Assembly: GCA_017303755.1 (NCBI GenBank)
Contig: JAFLBS010000001.1
Span: 310,001-374,000 of the forward strand
DNA: 64,000 bases
DNA from: Flavobacteriales bacterium
GTDB taxonomy: Bacteria > Bacteroidota > Bacteroidia > Flavobacteriales > Flavobacteriaceae
Direction of reading: 5' to 3'
Below are positions 34,151 through 43,225 of this stretch, in pieces. The position numbers and the translations under genes were made by a program. The notes below the pieces were generated by a model. It was not told where the DNA came from, ran no database searches, and was given only the letters and a program-made list of their open reading frames with translations. Numbering within the stretch: position 1 is the first letter of the stretch; each line of letters opens with the position of its first letter.

Positions 34151-34834
34151 ATGCCTGGAGAATTAGAAAAATTGAAAGTGGTAGCCTATAGTGACCCGGC
34201 ATTTAATAACAAAATTGCCGATGGTGAATTTTCTACTTTGATGAATCCAGAAAAGTATACCTATCACTACAAAACAGAGTCTGACGACACTCAAGCTGCA
34301 GGAACGAGTACAGTTTCTCCGAAATTCAGCAAAAAATTACCTGAAAATCTGGAGCTCGACTTCGTTTTTGACCGTTCGGGAGTAATCAATGGTTACGAAA
34401 GTTCAGATGATGGTATCATTGACGACATTGAAAAATTCAAAAAAGTCATTTTGGATTACAACGGCGACGAGCACAAACCCAATTACCTGATTATTTCATG
34501 GGGAACATTGCTTTTCAAAGGTGCATTAACTGAAATGGACGTTGAGTTCAAACTTTTCAAACCCGATGGAACTCCGGTCAGAGCAGTCGCAAAAGCAAAG
34601 TTTCAAGGTTTTGTTGAAGATGATTTAAGAGCCGCAAAAGAGAATAATAAATCACCCGATTTGACACATTATCGAATTGTAAAAGAAGGCGACACTTTGC
34701 CTCTTATGACATTTCAGATTTATGGTGACTCAAAATACTATCTCGAAGTGGCTAAAGCCAACAACATTGTCAATTTTAGAAAATTAAAAACGGGGCAACA
34801 GATTTTTTTTCCACCACTCCAAAAACAATCCTAA
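34151..34834 (+). CDS. eCIS tube-hub adaptor with C-terminal LysM domain (Afp7-like)
   Basis: This 227-residue protein has an N-terminal domain of the contractile-injection tube/hub adaptor type (MNPEKYTYHYKTESDDTQAAG, FSKKLPENLELDFVFDRSGVING) and a LysM module at about 174-223 (HYRIVKEGDTLPLMTFQIYG, then IVNFRKLKTGQQIFFPP). In Afp and PVC the homologue sits between inner tube and spike. The LysM part probably serves particle assembly here, as in phage gp53-like proteins, and not cell-wall binding. It is joined to the VgrG-like gene with no gap. Confidence 0.88.
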   Translation: MPGELEKLKVVAYSDPAFNNKIADGEFSTLMNPEKYTYHYKTESDDTQAAGTSTVSPKFSKKLPENLELDFVFDRSGVINGYESSDDGIIDDIEKFKKVILDYNGDEHKPNYLIISWGTLLFKGALTEMDVEFKLFKPDGTPVRAVAKAKFQGFVEDDLRAAKENNKSPDLTHYRIVKEGDTLPLMTFQIYGDSKYYLEVAKANNIVNFRKLKTGQQIFFPPLQKQS

Positions 34835-36580
34835 ATGAACAATAGCGGAGTCATAAAAACCAGTCAGAGTGCCGATTTAGTAACGCACAAACTTTTAATT
34901 GAAGGCGAGGAATTATCCAAAACCTATCAAGTAAAAAGTATTGTAATACAAAATGAGGTCAACCGCATTCCTATGGCTCAAATTGTTTTGGTAGATGGAG
35001 AAGCTTCAGAACGAGATTTCAAATTGAGCAATGAAGAATTGCTGATTCCTGGTAAAAAAATCGAAATCACTGCTGGTTATCACAACGATGAAGAAACCAT
35101 TTACAAAGGCATCATCATCAAACATTCAATAAAAATTAAAGGAGGTGCTTCTTTGTTAATTATCGAATGTAAAGATGAAACGGTGAAACTTACCATCGGA
35201 CGAAAAAGTAAGTACTTCTACGATGTTAAAGACAGTGAAGCGTTTGAAGAAATCATCGATGCTTATGGATTGGAAAAAGAAGTGGAAGCTACCAATTTTA
35301 GTCACAAAGAATTGGTTCAATACAACACTTCCGATTGGGATTTTATTGTATCGCGCGCTCAAGCTAATGGCAAACTTTGTTTTGTTGAAAACGGAAAAAT
35401 TAAAATCAGTAAGCCCGACCTTACTTCAACTTCGGTTGAAACGGTAACATTTGGAGCTACTTTGTTGGATTTTGATGCTGAAATGGATGCTCGAAATCAA
35501 TTCGCTAAAGTCTCTTCGTACAGTTGGGATTACACCAATCAGGAATTAGTCGAAATTGAAGCCAAAGATCCGAGCGTAAGTTTGAACGGCAATCTTACTT
35601 CTTCTGATTTAGCTGGAATAATTGAGCTAGAAAACCTTGAATTGCGTCATGGCGGAACCATAACCGAAGTAGAACTTCAAGATTGGGCTGATGCCAAATT
35701 ACTCTTTCAACAACTCTCTAAAATTCGCGGAAGAGCAAAATTTCAAGGTATTCCTGCCGTAAAACCCAATACCATCATTACTCTTGAGGGAGTTGGTGAC
35801 CGATTCAACGGAAAAGCATATATCACAGGAGTTTTTCATGAAATAACTGAAGGAAATTGGACGATTGACGCTCAATTCGGGCTCAACCCAGAATGGTTTT
35901 CAGAAACTTATGATATCCATACTCCAACAGGTTCAGGAATTTTGCCTGCCATCAAAGGATTGCACGTTGGAATTGTTTCGCAATTGGAAGAAGATCCAAA
36001 CGGTGAAGATCGTATTTTGGTTAAAATTCCCATCATCAACAATGAAGAACAAGGCATTTGGTGCAGAGTAGCTTCGCCCGATGCAGGAGAAAACAGAGGC
36101 ATCTTTTTCAGACCGGAAATTGAAGACGAAGTCATCGTTGGCTTTGTCAACGAAGACCCTAACAATGCCATCGTTTTAGGAATGCTTCACAGTAGCGGAA
36201 AACCAGCTCCAATAGTAGCTTCAGATGATAATCATCAAAAGGGAATTGTCACGCGTAGTGAAATGAAAGTGCTGTTTGACGACGAAAAAAAATCCATCGG
36301 AATTGAAACGCCAGCTGGAAAAAAAATAACCCTCGACGAAGATCAAGGAGTCATTATAATTGAAGATGAAAATTCGAATGTGATCACCATTGACAGTGCT
36401 GGAATAAAAATGGAAAGCGCCGGAAATATCGAATTAATTGCCACTGGTGATGTAACTATTGAAGGAACTAATGTCTCTATTAAAGCCAATGCTCAATTTA
36501 AAGCCGAAGGAAATGGTGGAGTCGAAATGTCATCGAGTGCAACCGCAGTTGTAAAAGGAAGTCTCGTACAAATAAACTAA
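34835..36580 (+). CDS. eCIS spike protein (VgrG/gp5-gp27-like, Afp8)
   Basis: This 581-residue protein forms the trimeric central spike. Residues about 1-370 are the gp27-like hub (KSIVIQNEVNRIPMAQIVLVDG, GYHNDEETIYKGIIIKHSI). An OB-fold gp5/baseplate V domain occupies about 374-455 (GLHVGIVSQLEEDPNGEDRI, VASPDAGENRGIFF), and a repetitive beta-helix stalk runs from about 480 to the end (ITIDSAGIKMESAGNIELIA). No extra effector domain is fused at the C-terminus. The gene starts on the base after the LysM gene stop and precedes PAAR by 3 bases. Confidence 0.93.
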   Translation: MNNSGVIKTSQSADLVTHKLLIEGEELSKTYQVKSIVIQNEVNRIPMAQIVLVDGEASERDFKLSNEELLIPGKKIEITAGYHNDEETIYKGIIIKHSIKIKGGASLLIIECKDETVKLTIGRKSKYFYDVKDSEAFEEIIDAYGLEKEVEATNFSHKELVQYNTSDWDFIVSRAQANGKLCFVENGKIKISKPDLTSTSVETVTFGATLLDFDAEMDARNQFAKVSSYSWDYTNQELVEIEAKDPSVSLNGNLTSSDLAGIIELENLELRHGGTITEVELQDWADAKLLFQQLSKIRGRAKFQGIPAVKPNTIITLEGVGDRFNGKAYITGVFHEITEGNWTIDAQFGLNPEWFSETYDIHTPTGSGILPAIKGLHVGIVSQLEEDPNGEDRILVKIPIINNEEQGIWCRVASPDAGENRGIFFRPEIEDEVIVGFVNEDPNNAIVLGMLHSSGKPAPIVASDDNHQKGIVTRSEMKVLFDDEKKSIGIETPAGKKITLDEDQGVIIIEDENSNVITIDSAGIKMESAGNIELIATGDVTIEGTNVSIKANAQFKAEGNGGVEMSSSATAVVKGSLVQIN

Positions 36581-36583
36581 ATT

Positions 36584-36874
36584 ATGGGAGCACCAGCCGC
36601 TAGAATTACAGATATGCATGTTTGTCCTATGGTAACAGGAACTGTACCACATGTGGGTGGACCAATACTACCCGCAGGAGAACCAACCGTTCTGATTGGC
36701 GGAACACCCGCTGCTCGCGTTGGCGATATGGCAACTTGCACAGGTCCGCCAGACACCATTGCTGCAGGATCAGCAACCGTATTAATTGGAGGAAAACCTG
36801 CCGCACGAATGGGTGATTCAACTTCCCATGGCGGTTCAATAGTAGCTGGATTACCCACTGTTTTAATTGGTTAA
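36584..36874 (+). CDS. PAAR-domain spike tip protein (Afp10-like)
   Basis: This 96-residue protein is almost wholly a PAAR cone: the opening GAPAARITDMHVCPM, the repeated VLIGGTPAARVGD and VLIGGKPAARMGD strands, and conserved His/Cys residues for the tip metal (H12, C14, C52 and His in STSHGG). It sharpens the VgrG spike. There is no N- or C-terminal extension, so it is not itself a cargo carrier in the manner of PAAR-toxin fusions. It lies between VgrG and gp25, the normal order. Confidence 0.93.
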   Translation: MGAPAARITDMHVCPMVTGTVPHVGGPILPAGEPTVLIGGTPAARVGDMATCTGPPDTIAAGSATVLIGGKPAARMGDSTSHGGSIVAGLPTVLIG

Positions 36875-36876
36875 TT

Positions 36877-37287
36877 ATGGAAAATAAACAAGCATTTTTA
36901 GGTATTGGATGGAGTTTTCCTCCCGAATTCAAAGAAAAAACAAAAGCGGTGACAATGTTAACCGATGAAGACGACATTAAAAGCAGTTTGGAAATTTTAC
37001 TTTCTACCAAAGTGGGCGAACGTATTATGCAACCTAAATACGGCTGTAATATGGATGAACTTTTATTTAATCCGCTGAATAGAACACTAAAAACCTTTGT
37101 TTCCGAATTGATTAGAACTGCCATACTCTATCACGAACCAAGAATTGACGTAGAAAAAATTGACATTACGCAAGGAGACGATTTGAGTGGCGAATTATTA
37201 GTGTTAATTGATTTTAAAGTTCGAGCCACTAACTCGAGAATTAACATGGTATATCCATTCTACAAACAAGAAGGAACCGATTTATAA
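36877..37287 (+). CDS. eCIS baseplate wedge protein gp25 (GPW/gp25, Afp9-like)
   Basis: This 136-residue gp25/lysozyme-like baseplate protein contains the family blocks GIGWSFPPEF, DIKSSLEILLSTKVGERIMQPKYGCN and VSELIRTAILYHEPRI with a closing VLIDFKVRATNSR. gp25 connects the baseplate wedge to the first sheath ring and nucleates sheath assembly. The conserved Glu of the KVGERIM turn, which is needed for sheath docking in phage T4, is present. It lies 2 bases after PAAR and 11 before the baseplate J gene. Confidence 0.93.
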   Translation: MENKQAFLGIGWSFPPEFKEKTKAVTMLTDEDDIKSSLEILLSTKVGERIMQPKYGCNMDELLFNPLNRTLKTFVSELIRTAILYHEPRIDVEKIDITQGDDLSGELLVLIDFKVRATNSRINMVYPFYKQEGTDL

Positions 37288-37298
37288 ATTGTTGAAAA

Positions 37299-40200
37299 AT
37301 GAGTAATTGCAGTACTATAGTAAGTGTTTTAACATCCAACGGTAGCGATCAAAAGCAGCGGTACATCAGCGCGTTACAACCTGAAAACATTCGGCTTAAT
37401 GATTTTGAAATAACCGATTGGATTTTGTTTGCTCATAATTTTTCTGAATATGTAAACTATTACGAAACCTCTAATCCAGAAACTCCAGCAAGTGATTGGA
37501 AATCCTTTTTCGATTTTTTTGAATTGAACGACAAAAACCCAACGGTTGATGATCAATTAAAATTAGACCGAATTAAAAAAGACTTGGTTGATTTGATTGA
37601 AGAAAGTAAAATAGAAAGCGAAATAACGCCTCACTTAACGTTGTTCATTGCCTTTTTAATGTTGTTAGAAAACAGCAAAAAAAGATACAATGACTTAACG
37701 CAACGCCACCTTGATTTTTACTACAATCAAATTTTAAAAATTGACAAATTACCTGCTACACCCGATAAAGTGTATATGATTTTTGAATTAGCTAAAAATG
37801 CTACTCAAGAAAAAATAGAAGCAAAAACAGGTTTTGATGGAGGAAAAGATACCAAAGGAAAAACACGAAATTATTATTCTAACGATGAACTCATAGCCAA
37901 CAAAACAACCGTTACATCCTTAAAAAACGTGTACAACGATGTTACTGGAAAAAAAATAGTAGCCAGTCCGATTGCCAATTCGTATGATGGCTTAGGAAAA
38001 GCATTCCCTGATGAAAATACCCAATGGTGGCCTTTTGGTTACACCAACGACTCTAGTTTCACAACTGAATTACCCAACGCTACATTAGGTTTCGCTATTG
38101 CTTCACCTATTTTATCATTGGCTGAAGGAAAACGCAGTATAGAAATGAGTTTCACTTTTGATAAAAACATTACAATTCTAACTCCAACCATTATAAAAGA
38201 ATGCTTGAGAATCCAATTGACATCAGCAAAAAAATGGGTTGAAGTAGTCGAAATTAAAACATCTATAGCACTATTGGGCGGAAGTTATACGACATCGGTG
38301 AGTGGAAAAATCATGAAAATAGCTTTTCAATTGGACGAAAATGTAGATGCGATAACAGGCTATAATTCTAAAATATACGGTGAAGAATTTTCAACCGAAT
38401 TACCTGTTGCGAAATTCTACTTAGACACTTCAACATCCAATGGATACGATGCTTACAAATCATTAGCCGAAAACAAATTAGTAAGCATCACCATCAACAT
38501 TGATGTTCAAAATGTACAAAGTGTAGTTTTAGAAAACGACAACGGAACACTTAATGCCGCAAAACCATTTTTCCCGTTTTCAACTCAGCCCGTTGTTGGC
38601 TCCAACTTCTACATCAAATACGAGGAAGCTTTTACCAAAAAATGGAACTCCATAAATGTGGATATGTTGTGGAAGAATACACCAAATAAATTTGAAGACC
38701 ACTACAAAGGCTATAAAAAAAGTAGCTACAAGGCTATAAATATTTCCGCTTTCATAGCAACCGATGCCAAAAAAAATCCAACCGGAGATGAAGCAGATAT
38801 TGTAGCAAATAAAGACTATTTTAAGCACAAGATTTCTGTCTTGTCTAACAACCTATGGGAAGTTTCTAGTTCTGATGTGCATCTATTTTCATCATCCAAT
38901 CCATTTAAAACTAACTTCTCCCTAAACAACACAAACAAAAATTTTAACACCGAAAAAAATGGTCAATTAAAATTAACGCTAAATACCTCATTTCTTCATA
39001 ATCTATATTCAAAAACATATGCTTTAGCTCTTTCAAGCGACGATACTAGTGTTGTGATTCCAAACGAACCTTACACTCCATTAGCTGAAAGCTTGGTATT
39101 GAGCTATTCTGCATCCGAAACCACAAATTTTGTAGCTTCAGGATTGAAATCTGTTGAAGAAATTTACTCAGAAAATGAAGCCAAATTGTTCCATATTCAT
39201 CCTTTTGGCCATTCTGAAGAACACAGTTTTTTGAAATTAAATTTGGAGTACGTAGACGATACCAATTCGTATTTAATTCCAACCTATTGCAAAGGCGGAG
39301 AACTATTCATCGGTTTGGAAAACGTACAAGAACTACAACAAATTACTTTACTTTTTCAAGTTTTAGAAGGAAGCGAAAACCCTTTGACTCCTTCATTCAG
39401 TGGAAAACAAAAAATAGAATGGTCGGTTTTAGGAAATAACGAATGGCGCATTTTAGAATATTCAGACATTCTATTAAACGAGACTGACAATTTATTGCAA
39501 TCGGGAATTTTGAAATTCAATTTACCTAAAGAAGCTACTCAAACCAACACTCGCCTGCCCAAAAATTACATTTGGCTAAAAGCAAAAATGCATAAAAAAT
39601 ACGATGTGGTTTGTAAAATAACCGGAATCCATGCGCAAGCTGTTTTAGCCACTTTTGAAAACGATTCGAATGATGTATCGCATTTAAAAACCGGAATTGA
39701 AGCTCAAACCATTTCAAAATTGGTTCAAAGGCTGAGCAATGTAAAATCAGTTACGCAACCTTACAATAGTTTTGGTTACAAAGGAGAAGAATCGAATCAA
39801 GATTATTACAGAAGAATTAGTGAACGTCTTCGTCACAAAAACAGAGCGGTTACTATGTGGGATTACGAACATATCATTTTACAAGAGTTCCCCGAATTGT
39901 ATAAAGTAAAATGCCTTAATCACACTTCCGAAAATTCGTATCAATCACCCGGAAATGTTACGCTTGTTGTGATTCCGGACACAGTAAACAAAAACGTTTT
40001 TGATATTTATCAACCGCGTGTAAGCACAGCAACTCTCAATAAAGTAAAAGAGCACATCGATCAATTGAACTCGATGCATGTAACCACTTTTGTTATCAAT
40101 CCCAATTACGAGGAAGTAACCATTGATTTAAAAGTGAAATTCAAATCGGGTTATGATGAAAACTTTTATTCGCAAGAACTCAATACCGATATTACCAAAT

Positions 40201-40472
40201 TTTTATCGCCTTGGGCTTTTGACAAAAGTATTCCCATCACATTTGGAGTGAGTATTCACAGCAGTTCGCTGATAAATTATGTAGAAAAATTAGGCTATGT
40301 TGATTACCTGCAAGATGTGAAACTACTCAAAAACGGATCATTAACCGATAAAGAAGCGGTTCCATCCGACCCAAAATCAATTTTAGTATCGGCAAAAAGT
40401 CACTTTATAAGTACCGACATCAAAGAATGTAGTGTTAAATCCATTGAATCAAAAGAAGAATGTCAACTATAA
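37299..40472 (+). CDS. eCIS baseplate J-like wedge protein (Afp11-like)
   Basis: This very large (1057 residues) baseplate protein is recognisable in its C-terminal third, where the baseplate J pattern appears from about residue 825 (ESNQDYYRRISERLRHKNRAVTMWDYEHIILQEFPELYKVKCLNH and VTLVVIPD). The N-terminal 700 residues are Asn/Lys/Ser-rich with no recognised domain and may extend outward from the wedge. J-like proteins dimerise with the Afp12-like partner to form the wedges around the spike. The end overlaps the start of that partner by 13 bases. Confidence 0.85.
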   Translation: MSNCSTIVSVLTSNGSDQKQRYISALQPENIRLNDFEITDWILFAHNFSEYVNYYETSNPETPASDWKSFFDFFELNDKNPTVDDQLKLDRIKKDLVDLIEESKIESEITPHLTLFIAFLMLLENSKKRYNDLTQRHLDFYYNQILKIDKLPATPDKVYMIFELAKNATQEKIEAKTGFDGGKDTKGKTRNYYSNDELIANKTTVTSLKNVYNDVTGKKIVASPIANSYDGLGKAFPDENTQWWPFGYTNDSSFTTELPNATLGFAIASPILSLAEGKRSIEMSFTFDKNITILTPTIIKECLRIQLTSAKKWVEVVEIKTSIALLGGSYTTSVSGKIMKIAFQLDENVDAITGYNSKIYGEEFSTELPVAKFYLDTSTSNGYDAYKSLAENKLVSITINIDVQNVQSVVLENDNGTLNAAKPFFPFSTQPVVGSNFYIKYEEAFTKKWNSINVDMLWKNTPNKFEDHYKGYKKSSYKAINISAFIATDAKKNPTGDEADIVANKDYFKHKISVLSNNLWEVSSSDVHLFSSSNPFKTNFSLNNTNKNFNTEKNGQLKLTLNTSFLHNLYSKTYALALSSDDTSVVIPNEPYTPLAESLVLSYSASETTNFVASGLKSVEEIYSENEAKLFHIHPFGHSEEHSFLKLNLEYVDDTNSYLIPTYCKGGELFIGLENVQELQQITLLFQVLEGSENPLTPSFSGKQKIEWSVLGNNEWRILEYSDILLNETDNLLQSGILKFNLPKEATQTNTRLPKNYIWLKAKMHKKYDVVCKITGIHAQAVLATFENDSNDVSHLKTGIEAQTISKLVQRLSNVKSVTQPYNSFGYKGEESNQDYYRRISERLRHKNRAVTMWDYEHIILQEFPELYKVKCLNHTSENSYQSPGNVTLVVIPDTVNKNVFDIYQPRVSTATLNKVKEHIDQLNSMHVTTFVINPNYEEVTIDLKVKFKSGYDENFYSQELNTDITKFLSPWAFDKSIPITFGVSIHSSSLINYVEKLGYVDYLQDVKLLKNGSLTDKEAVPSDPKSILVSAKSHFISTDIKECSVKSIESKEECQL

Positions 40473-43213
40473 ACCAACACATCACCATTCCAAAAAACAT
40501 CAGTTCTAATGATGATATGAACTTTGATTTCCTTAGAAAAAAAGGAATCGAGTACATTGAGTCGTTGGGAAGTCAGTTTTGGACCGACTACAACACGCAC
40601 GATCCGGGTATTACTATTTTGGAAGTGCTTTGTTATGCGATTACCGATTTGGGAATGCGAATCAACTTACCAATTGAAGATTTACTAAGCAATTCTTCTA
40701 GCCCTATTGATGAACAGTTCTTTACGGCTGCCGAGATTTTACCAACACAGTCAGTTACCGCTCTAGATTACAGAAAAATCATCATCGATATTGACCCAAA
40801 AAGAATCAAAAATTGCTGGTTACAAAAAGCCACCAAAACGCTATACGTGAATTGCAAAGAAGGAAAAATTTCGCTTAAAAAAGAAGATTTCATTGATACT
40901 TTAGACACCTTTATTAAAGAAACTGAAATCAAAGGTTATTATAACATATTGGTTGACTTTGACGTAGAAAATGATACCGAAAAAGAAGTTTTAAAAAATA
41001 AAATCATTACCAAATTCCACGAACACCGCAACCTCTGCGAAGACATTCTTGAGGTAAAAGAAATTGAAATTCAACCCGTGGCCGTTTGTGCTTTAATCGA
41101 AATTGACCCTGAAGCCGACGAAGAATACGTTCACGCACTCATCACTTTAGAACTCGAAAAATACTTATCACCAACGATTAACTATTATTCATTGGCTGAA
41201 ATGTTTGAAAAAGGATACACAAGTGATCAAATTTTCGAAGGTCCGTTTTTGGATAATGGTTTCATCGATAGCAACGAACTCAACGATTCGTCTTTACGAA
41301 CCGAAGTGCGTCTTTCAGACATCATGCAAATCATTATGAATGTAGAAGGTGTTACAGTCATCAAAGACATTTCACTCAACAATTGTGAATCGATAGAATC
41401 AGAAGGAAGCGTATGGAATTTGTGTATTCCAACGAACAAAAAACCAACGCTTTGTCATAAGAGCACGTTGAATTTTAGCAAAGGAATTTTACCCGTTACT
41501 ATCAACAAAACCAAAGCAAAAAAATACTTAGCTGACTTGAAAGAAGATTTGGCGTATTCGCAACAAAAAGCAGCTGAGAACAGAGAAATTAAAATTCCGA
41601 TGGGTAAAGTAACCGAATCGGATTCGTACACTAGTATTACCAATAATTTTACAGAAAATTACGGTATAGGAGAAATTGGTTTACCCGAATCAGCAAGCGC
41701 CGAACGAAAAGCCAAAGCCAAACAACTCAAAGGATACTTACTGTTTTTTGATCAGATTTTGGCGAGTTACTTCAAACATTTGAGCAACGTAAAAGAATTG
41801 CTTTCCATCAACAACGAATTACCCAGTACTTATTTCACCCAAGTAATTACTGATATGACGGGTTTTGATGAAATTGCTAACAACAACTATTTAGACTCCA
41901 CTCAAGAAGAACTCGACGAAGCTCTTTTAAGCCATTTGGATGCCACTATCAAAAGACAAAATCAAATAAAAGACCATCTTATAGCACGATTTGCTGAGCG
42001 ATTTGCCGAATATGCTTTCTTAATGAAATCGCTTTACGGTTCTTCATCCGACGAAATTGTACTGCAAAATAAAGCTGATTTTTTAACCAATTACGACACT
42101 ATTAGTAGCCAACGTGCCAGCGGTTTTAACTATTACAAACAACCTATTGCTAATTTATGGAATACGTTTAATGTAACTGGTTTAGAAAACAGAATTGCTG
42201 GTTTATTAGGAATCAAAGGTGATACAAATCCGCTCACTGGCAAACGCGGAATCAAAAGGAAAAACCTTTCTAATTTGTTTGTTCAAATTTATGATCCGAG
42301 TCCAGCGACATTACCCAATCTTTTCCGTTGGAGAATTAGAAACAGTGCCAATCAAATTATTCTCACCGCTACCGAAGATTATCCGAATCAATCAAGCGCA
42401 ATGGAAGAAATGTATTTTGCGATTTTGAAAATTTACGAAACCAGCAAAAAAGAAATCGAACATGCTTTTGATCAACTCATAGAAAACAGAGACAATGGAA
42501 TCGCTTTTCAAGATACCGTTATGGACACGTTTGAAGTGATTGAATCGGACACACACAAATACTCATTTCACATCATCAATCCAGAATTTGTGAATGATCT
42601 TAGCAATCCCGATCGAATTATTGCTCGTCAGTACAAACTCTATCTGACATTAGAAGAAGTAAAAGAAGCGATGCTCAGTTTGTTGAAGTTTTTCAAGGAA
42701 GAGTTCAGCGATGAGGGAATTTTTCTGGTAGAACATCTTCTTTTAGTTCCCAATCCCGATGAAGCAATTGATGAAAGCTATTATATGCCCATTTGTGTAG
42801 ATGATTGTTCTGAAGATTGCTGCATCCCGAACCCTTATTCGTTTAAAATCAGTGTGGTTTTACCCGGATATACCTATCGTTTTGCCGATGTTGATTTTAG
42901 AAACTATGCCGAAGATGTGATTCGACAAGAAATTCCATCGCATATTTTAGGAAAAATCTGTTGGATTGGCTACCGAAAAGATCATGTCATTCCACCCGGA
43001 AAAAATAATGACTTAATGGATTTTGAACGAGATTTTAGGAAATTTTTATTGGATAAAACCAAAAACAAGCAGGACGCACTGCCACAATTCATTACATCAT
43101 TAACCCAATTAAATTCTATTTATCCAACGGGAACACTTTACAATTGTGTTGATGAAGAAGAAAATACCTCTGGAAAAATAGTTTTAGGAAGAACAAATTT
43201 AGGAACATTATAA
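40460..43213 (+). CDS. eCIS large baseplate wedge protein (Afp12-like)
   Basis: This 917-residue protein opens with the pattern seen in Afp12-type wedge proteins (FWTDYNTHDPGITILEVLCYAI, about 39-60) and ends with the wedge C-terminal block (YSFKISVVLPGYTYRFADVD, RNYAEDVIRQEIPSHI). Just before that block is a tight cysteine cluster CVDDCSEDCC at about 778-788, which could bind metal or form disulfides outside the cell. It is expected to pair with the Afp11-like protein upstream. Overlap with the upstream gene is 13 bases; 12 bases separate it from the 903-residue gene. Confidence 0.82.
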   Translation: MSTINQHITIPKNISSNDDMNFDFLRKKGIEYIESLGSQFWTDYNTHDPGITILEVLCYAITDLGMRINLPIEDLLSNSSSPIDEQFFTAAEILPTQSVTALDYRKIIIDIDPKRIKNCWLQKATKTLYVNCKEGKISLKKEDFIDTLDTFIKETEIKGYYNILVDFDVENDTEKEVLKNKIITKFHEHRNLCEDILEVKEIEIQPVAVCALIEIDPEADEEYVHALITLELEKYLSPTINYYSLAEMFEKGYTSDQIFEGPFLDNGFIDSNELNDSSLRTEVRLSDIMQIIMNVEGVTVIKDISLNNCESIESEGSVWNLCIPTNKKPTLCHKSTLNFSKGILPVTINKTKAKKYLADLKEDLAYSQQKAAENREIKIPMGKVTESDSYTSITNNFTENYGIGEIGLPESASAERKAKAKQLKGYLLFFDQILASYFKHLSNVKELLSINNELPSTYFTQVITDMTGFDEIANNNYLDSTQEELDEALLSHLDATIKRQNQIKDHLIARFAERFAEYAFLMKSLYGSSSDEIVLQNKADFLTNYDTISSQRASGFNYYKQPIANLWNTFNVTGLENRIAGLLGIKGDTNPLTGKRGIKRKNLSNLFVQIYDPSPATLPNLFRWRIRNSANQIILTATEDYPNQSSAMEEMYFAILKIYETSKKEIEHAFDQLIENRDNGIAFQDTVMDTFEVIESDTHKYSFHIINPEFVNDLSNPDRIIARQYKLYLTLEEVKEAMLSLLKFFKEEFSDEGIFLVEHLLLVPNPDEAIDESYYMPICVDDCSEDCCIPNPYSFKISVVLPGYTYRFADVDFRNYAEDVIRQEIPSHILGKICWIGYRKDHVIPPGKNNDLMDFERDFRKFLLDKTKNKQDALPQFITSLTQLNSIYPTGTLYNCVDEEENTSGKIVLGRTNLGTL

Positions 43214-43225
43214 AAATAAAAGGTC

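Noticed and set aside
36577-37124. Minus-strand frames opposite PAAR and gp25
   Set aside because: They are shadows of the Gly/Ala/Pro-rich PAAR repeats and conflict with well-recognised genes on the plus strand.
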